From the NCBI GenBank assembly GCA_026686845.1, contig JAIVEN010000022.1, forward strand, positions 28,494,001-28,558,000: DNA of 64,000 bases, written 5' to 3'. This document shows, one piece after another, positions 60,001-64,000 of the stretch. Source of the stretch: Adenanthera pavonina (taxonomy: Eukaryota; Streptophyta; Magnoliopsida; Fabales; Fabaceae). A program made the position numbers and the translations under genes. Numbering within the stretch: position 1 is the stretch's first letter; every line of letters begins with the position of its first letter. Under the pieces are notes generated by a model that worked only from the letters and a program-made list of their open reading frames with translations, made no database searches and was not told the origin of the DNA.

Positions 60001-63000
60001 TTTCTTTATCTGAAATACGGGTAATAATTTCTGCTATAAAAAGTTTGTCAGCAGTTGTCCAAGCTTTTTTTTTTTTTCTCCTTTAAAATATATTGCTCTT
60101 TGTCTAACTCTGTTTTCATTATGCCAGACAATTTTGTCAATGACATCCTCTTTTTATGGTATATCTAGTCAGAAGACAATCAGGGAATTGAACAGAAATA
60201 ATGGCTCTGCTAGCCAGGAATTTAACAATAATATGGAAGCAATAGTTCCTGATGGTACTGAGAATCAAGTTTTATAGTTTGGTTTATTATTTATAGGGAA
60301 GTTATGGTAGTAATTCGCTGTGAATTTGTGTAGGAGCAATTGTTGCAATTCAAGATGTCAACCAACATATGTATTTTACAGTTAAAGGTGAAGAAAAGAA
60401 TTTAAATATTGGTGGTACGATCCATTATTCTCTTGAAGGGGAAAGGGCTCTTTTCAGGGTATGAAATTTGTGTTTAATTTACTTACCTTCAGGATAACTG
60501 GATTTTGAGTTGAATAAGTTTCTATTACCCCAAAATCTTCATCCATTCATTGGTTCTATCTATGGACTGGTGCAAATTTCTATGCTCTCTCCACCTTTGG
60601 TGAACAATTCTTGAAGTCATAATCAAATCTTTTATGATCTGTTATATAAATAAAAGGAAGACCTACTGTTTAGGAACTCCTGGTATTTATATTTCTAGTT
60701 TGGGAACATGGTTAATTAGATCAATATATGGTTAGCACATCAACCACTATGAATATGTTTCACTACTTTTCTGGCTTTTTGTTCCTAAACCATAAATATA
60801 GGTGCTGAGAATTCCTGAATGTAAAGGTGAAAAATCAGATAACTTGTGAGTTTTGACAGTGAGTTGGATTTACAGTTCTGTAGGACTGTTGGTTAGAATG
60901 TTTTATTAGTCACATGTCATGTTTATGATTTAAAACCAGGAATCTGATTCTTCTTGGGCTTGGCTAGATGTTTGTAAACAACCACATTTTCCTGAAATCA
61001 TCTTAGTCCAAGTGTGAGAATACTGTGCAAATTGAGGATTACAATATAATTGTCCTCTGTCTTTCGGTGCTTGGTTTTGTGATAAAGTTTAACGTCACCT
61101 CATTTCCCTCTAGCTGGGCATATTTTTTGTGCTCTAGTTTTGGGGGTGTCATCATTCTTATGGAGCATACGTATTGGCTAAATTTTCTGTAGGTCAAATA
61201 CTGCCTTGAAAGGAGATGGAAGTCTACAATTTTGTGGTTTTCCTTGATATCATTGTATGCTAAGAATGATATGGGTGTGCCATTGAGATTGAATTATAGT
61301 CCAGGATCATGTTTTGTTGACATCTCCTGTACTAATGATGGAGGATGTGCACTTTGGAGAGCTCATCCTCTTCAGGGTGAAGGTTCTGAAGGAGTTACTG
61401 AATGGGAGGGTTGTAATCAATTGGTGAATAGAACATTTTACCTTGTCAACAAAAAGAATGACTCTGGTGTTGCTTTTGTTGATAGTGTTCCAGAGTATGT
61501 CAAGAAACCTGGGAACCCAATCAAGTTCAAAGTTTTTCATGACCTTTCTGCTGCTCTTCATGTCACAGATGCAGATAACTACCCTAGAATGGCTTCTCTG
61601 AACAATCTGCTTATAAATGAAGAAAGTTTTGCTTGGTTGAATGGAAAACTTCCTCAAATTGATATTAAAATAGGGAAGATTTCTCTTAGTTTTGTTCATG
61701 AACTTCCAGATACAGAAGATTTCTTCCCTCTTGTTCGCACATGCATCAATAATACCCAACTTATCATACAGAATTTGGCAACAAAATTGCGGATTATAAA
61801 CACATCAAGTGCTGTAGTACATTATTTTGATGCTCAAAGAAATATATGGTTAGTTAGGTGTCCATTCTAACTATAAACCTTTCCCTTTGTCTTCAGTATT
61901 TTAATTGTAATACTTTTCATGAATCATGATATTTCCTTGTGTTTTATGTTTATAGGGGAGAACTTCTCCGTCCTGTTGAAATGTGCTTTTTTTACCGAAC
62001 TAAATTTCAAAGTCAGCAAGCAGAATACGCATCTTATGCAGTTCCTGTTAATTTGCATTGCAGAACTAAAGAGGTTGTTAGAGCTATATCTGATTTAAGG
62101 TCTCTTTACTTTCATTTGGCATCTTTATACGATCTTCTAAAATTTCTGATCTTTTTTTGCAGCTGAACTTATACCTCTGTGAGCTATCATTGGACGTGCT
62201 TCTCTTCATGATTGGGAAATTGAATCTTTCCGGTCCTTATTCATTGGGAAGCTCCATGATTCTGGCTAACTGCTGCAAGGTTCTAGATCCAGTGCATCTT
62301 TATGTTTTATAACTGCTGGAAAAGTAATCAACTGATTTTTTTAAAAATAATTCTGTGTCCCTACTTTGTATCAATTTTTGTAGCTGTGCTTTTCTTCACT
62401 TATCTGCCTTCTTTTCCTTGTCAAAATTTCTCAAGTCCAATCTACTAATTATTGTGGCCCCATCAAATATGGCATTGTGATTAAATAACAATTGCTAGAA
62501 TGGCAGGTGGAGAATCAGTCAGGCTTAAATCTTCAATTTCATTTCAATCAGCAAGGGGTAACTGTAGCCAGAAAACAGTCTACTTCCATTTTAGTAAGGT
62601 ATCTATGTGGGCAGTCAGCCATTGATGGTTTCCATGTATGACACAATGATAATTAAGACTATTTATTTGTTGTTTTACACTGGAGAGTGTAGTTTCATGG
62701 CAAAGAATTTCGGTTTTACGTTAATTTAGTTGTCCTTTTCCTGCACTGGTTGCTTTCTGATTAAATATTTTTCAGCGAATGTATTTAATAGCGATTTTGG
62801 TTTTGGATCTCATTATTTGATCATGGCCTTGCACTTTGTTTGATTTGGGCTGATATGTTGTTGGATTGGTAGGTCTTGATAAACAGGGATGCCTATGTTT
62901 GTGGTTGTCTAATGATATGAAAAGGTTTTCCAGGGATCATTGTTACCTTCCCTTATTCTCTGTCTTTTGTTGTTAATCTGGGCGTTCATTCAGGCCATGT

Positions 63001-63519
63001 AACTTAGTTCTCATGATCTCCTCCATATTTGTATTATGGGTGTTACAGATTTGTTAGTGATAGTTAAGCTATTAATGGGATTTTCCGTGGGTAGAGGGAA
63101 TTTTTTAATGTCAAATGAGTTAGTTAGGGAAGGTTGTTAATATCTTCTGTCACCTATTGTAATATATGTTGGTTATCTTTAAGTGTATAATATAGAGATA
63201 ATTGATAGAAAGAAGTTATGAATGATGAAAGATCAATTGGCTGGTACTAGAGTTATCAGATTCTTTTTTTAACCGCTGTGTATCAATGGGAAGCCCTTAA
63301 ACTTCAATGATTAGAGTTGCATTCTTTTTTAATTAATTGATTGATAGATTGTGACTTCTGTGACCAGGAGGCTCTCTGATTTCACTGCTCAAGATTTTGA
63401 TAATGCAGCCCCTGTTTCAATCCAACTTGCTGATTTTGGATCATTGATGACTTCTTCTATTCCTCTTTCACTTTCACAATCATCTCTTGCTTGGAGAACG
63501 CGTATTATGTCAATGGAAG
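51100..63519 (+). CDS. VPS13-like bridge lipid-transfer protein (VPS13X/At3g50380 type), 5' part
   Basis: Fourteen in-phase exons: 51100-51380, 51505-51601, 52155-54364, 55693-55807, 57866-58729, 59200-59467, 59548-60020, 60128-60254, 60334-60458, 61193-61848, 61956-62073, 62163-62279, 62507-62598, and 63368-63519 (or from 63371). All use GT-AG, and together they encode about 1,900 residues; the C-terminus lies beyond the window. The N-terminus is chorein-like but divergent (LKHLIRRKLQSLLQRWLLEE), followed by ALHCLLERILF and long beta-rich segments. Later parts carry VPS13 signatures such as YFTVKGEE/NIGGTIHYSLEGERALFR, KNDMGVPLRLNYSPGS, ELSLDVLLFMIGKLNLSGPY and SLAWRTRI. VPS13 proteins form a hydrophobic groove moving lipids between organelles at contact sites. 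The exon-11 donor (GAG|GTTGTT) is weak but the only in-phase choice I found. No internal stop was seen. Confidence 0.88.
54365..55692. other. intron 3 of the VPS13-like gene
   Basis: 1.3 kb, AT-rich with an A run near 54548. No element was recognised. Its ends are AG|GTAGGA and TTATTTCAG|G. Confidence 0.7.
55808..57865. other. intron 4 of the VPS13-like gene
   Basis: The longest intron, 2.06 kb. It contains the LINE tail below. Just before that, 56640-57010 is less AT-rich and ends with a GCATTATAAATAGC TATA-like block, possibly part of an LTR. I could not identify that part. Confidence 0.65.
57035..57400 (+). mobile_element. 5'-truncated LINE (RTE-like) 3' end
   Basis: In translation the stretch keeps the C-terminal motif found downstream of LINE reverse transcriptases: NIKTDMWVY, then SIDEKMVENQLRWFGHMRRR, EEL/VKRVDQ, EVIKLDLL and HVANQ. 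Interruptions by stops show it is dead. It ends in a short (TTG)n tail near 57377, as in RTE-type LINEs. It lies in the sense direction of the host gene's intron. Confidence 0.75.
60459..61192. other. intron 9 of the VPS13-like gene
   Basis: 734 bp without a recognised element. Confidence 0.7.
62599..63367. other. intron 13 of the VPS13-like gene
   Basis: 769 bp. The acceptor could be CCAG|GAG (63368) or, three bases later, GAG|GCT (63371), a tandem acceptor that would add or drop one Arg. Confidence 0.6.
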
Positions 63520-64000
63520 GTTTCTTTCAAACCACTTTCTTGTACATTAAAGTGAAACATCACTAAACAGTTCTATATCATCTGACCTGTGTAAATTGGG
63601 ATTACCAAACATGCACGTTAATGCTTGTGATTAAAGATAGTCCTCTTATGACGGCTTCTTGACAATTGAGTAACAATTTTCGTTTTCCTCCTCCCTGTGT
63701 TCTAGAGTGTCTAGTATTTGGAAAATATTTCTCATGTTCATCACCTTTGGTAAAAAGAAAATTGACATCATAATTTAGTGTAATTTGACATGCACTGTAA
63801 TCAAAGTTGTACGGTCTCGAGGGACTTCAACTGCAAAACTTTCACAGTATTTCCTTTTTATTCATCGTTTTAACCATGGCTAGAGGAAATGGGTGGTTTA
63901 GAGAATGTTGCATCTTGGATTTGTGGTTAATTTACTGAATGTGTCTCTTAAGGATTATTATCAAAAACTGTTTACAATTTTAAGATCTTGCAACTTCTGG
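63520..64000. other. intron 14 of the VPS13-like gene, cut by the window
   Basis: Begins GTTTCTTTC after the codon fragment for the next residue. No further exon was recognised before the window ends. Confidence 0.55.

Overview
The window is eukaryotic nuclear DNA from a dicot plant, very probably a core eudicot. GT-AG introns interrupt plant-type genes, the intergenic DNA is AT-rich, and more than half of the 64 kb is nested transposable elements. The species cannot be named from the sequence. Only three host genes are well supported: a two-exon cytochrome P450 of the CYP82 type (19998-21821, +), a single-exon seven-repeat WD40 protein resembling JINGUBANG (23771-25129, -), and the 5' two-thirds or so of a VPS13-like bridge lipid-transfer protein gene with at least 14 exons (51100-63519, +), which runs off the right edge.

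Region by region. 1-2.2 kb: purine-rich low-complexity DNA, then intron-like DNA with no gene. 2.2-3.6 kb and 9.1-10.8 kb: two decayed copies of one long LTR of Ogre/Tat (Ty3-gypsy) type, each followed by a primer-binding-site-like sequence. 3.6-8.0 kb: remains of a Mutator-like element (MULE), with a transposase N-terminal fragment, a 776-bp tandem duplication, a 324-bp tandem duplication and a cluster of perfect palindromes. 10.8-15.4 kb: a broken Ty1-copia element without its 3' LTR. 15.6-16.1 kb: a hAT-type MITE. 16.1-19 kb: intergenic. 19-22 kb: the P450 gene behind a locally duplicated, W-box-rich upstream region. 23.8-25.1 kb: the WD40 gene. 25.6-27 kb: a non-autonomous element full of GTGGCATTT-like inverted motifs.

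28.1-45.6 kb is one composite. A MULE of about 5 kb with terminal inverted repeats of about 0.6 kb carries a dead plant-mobile-domain (PMD, MAIN-like) gene. A Stowaway-like MITE of about 295 bp inserted into its left TIR. An 11.8-kb SIRE/Maximus-like copia element, with 1.66-kb LTRs, a 5-bp target duplication and an extra 3' ORF, then inserted into that MITE. The right TIR still shows the empty site for the MITE, so the order of events can be read directly. 45.6-48.9 kb is a second long-TIR element with an internal minisatellite. 49.4-50.6 kb holds MITE-like elements. 51.1-63.5 kb is the VPS13-like gene, with a LINE tail in its fourth intron.

How the genes relate. The three host genes do not form a pathway. 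The WD40 and VPS13-like genes appear to be ancestral neighbours: from memory, Arabidopsis At3g50390 (WD40) and At3g50380 (VPS13-like) are adjacent. Here about 26 kb of nested transposons separates them. I found no new protein-coding system. The most interesting material is the readable transposon stratigraphy, the repeat-rich U3 and extra ORF of the copia element, and the palindrome cluster near 7-8 kb.
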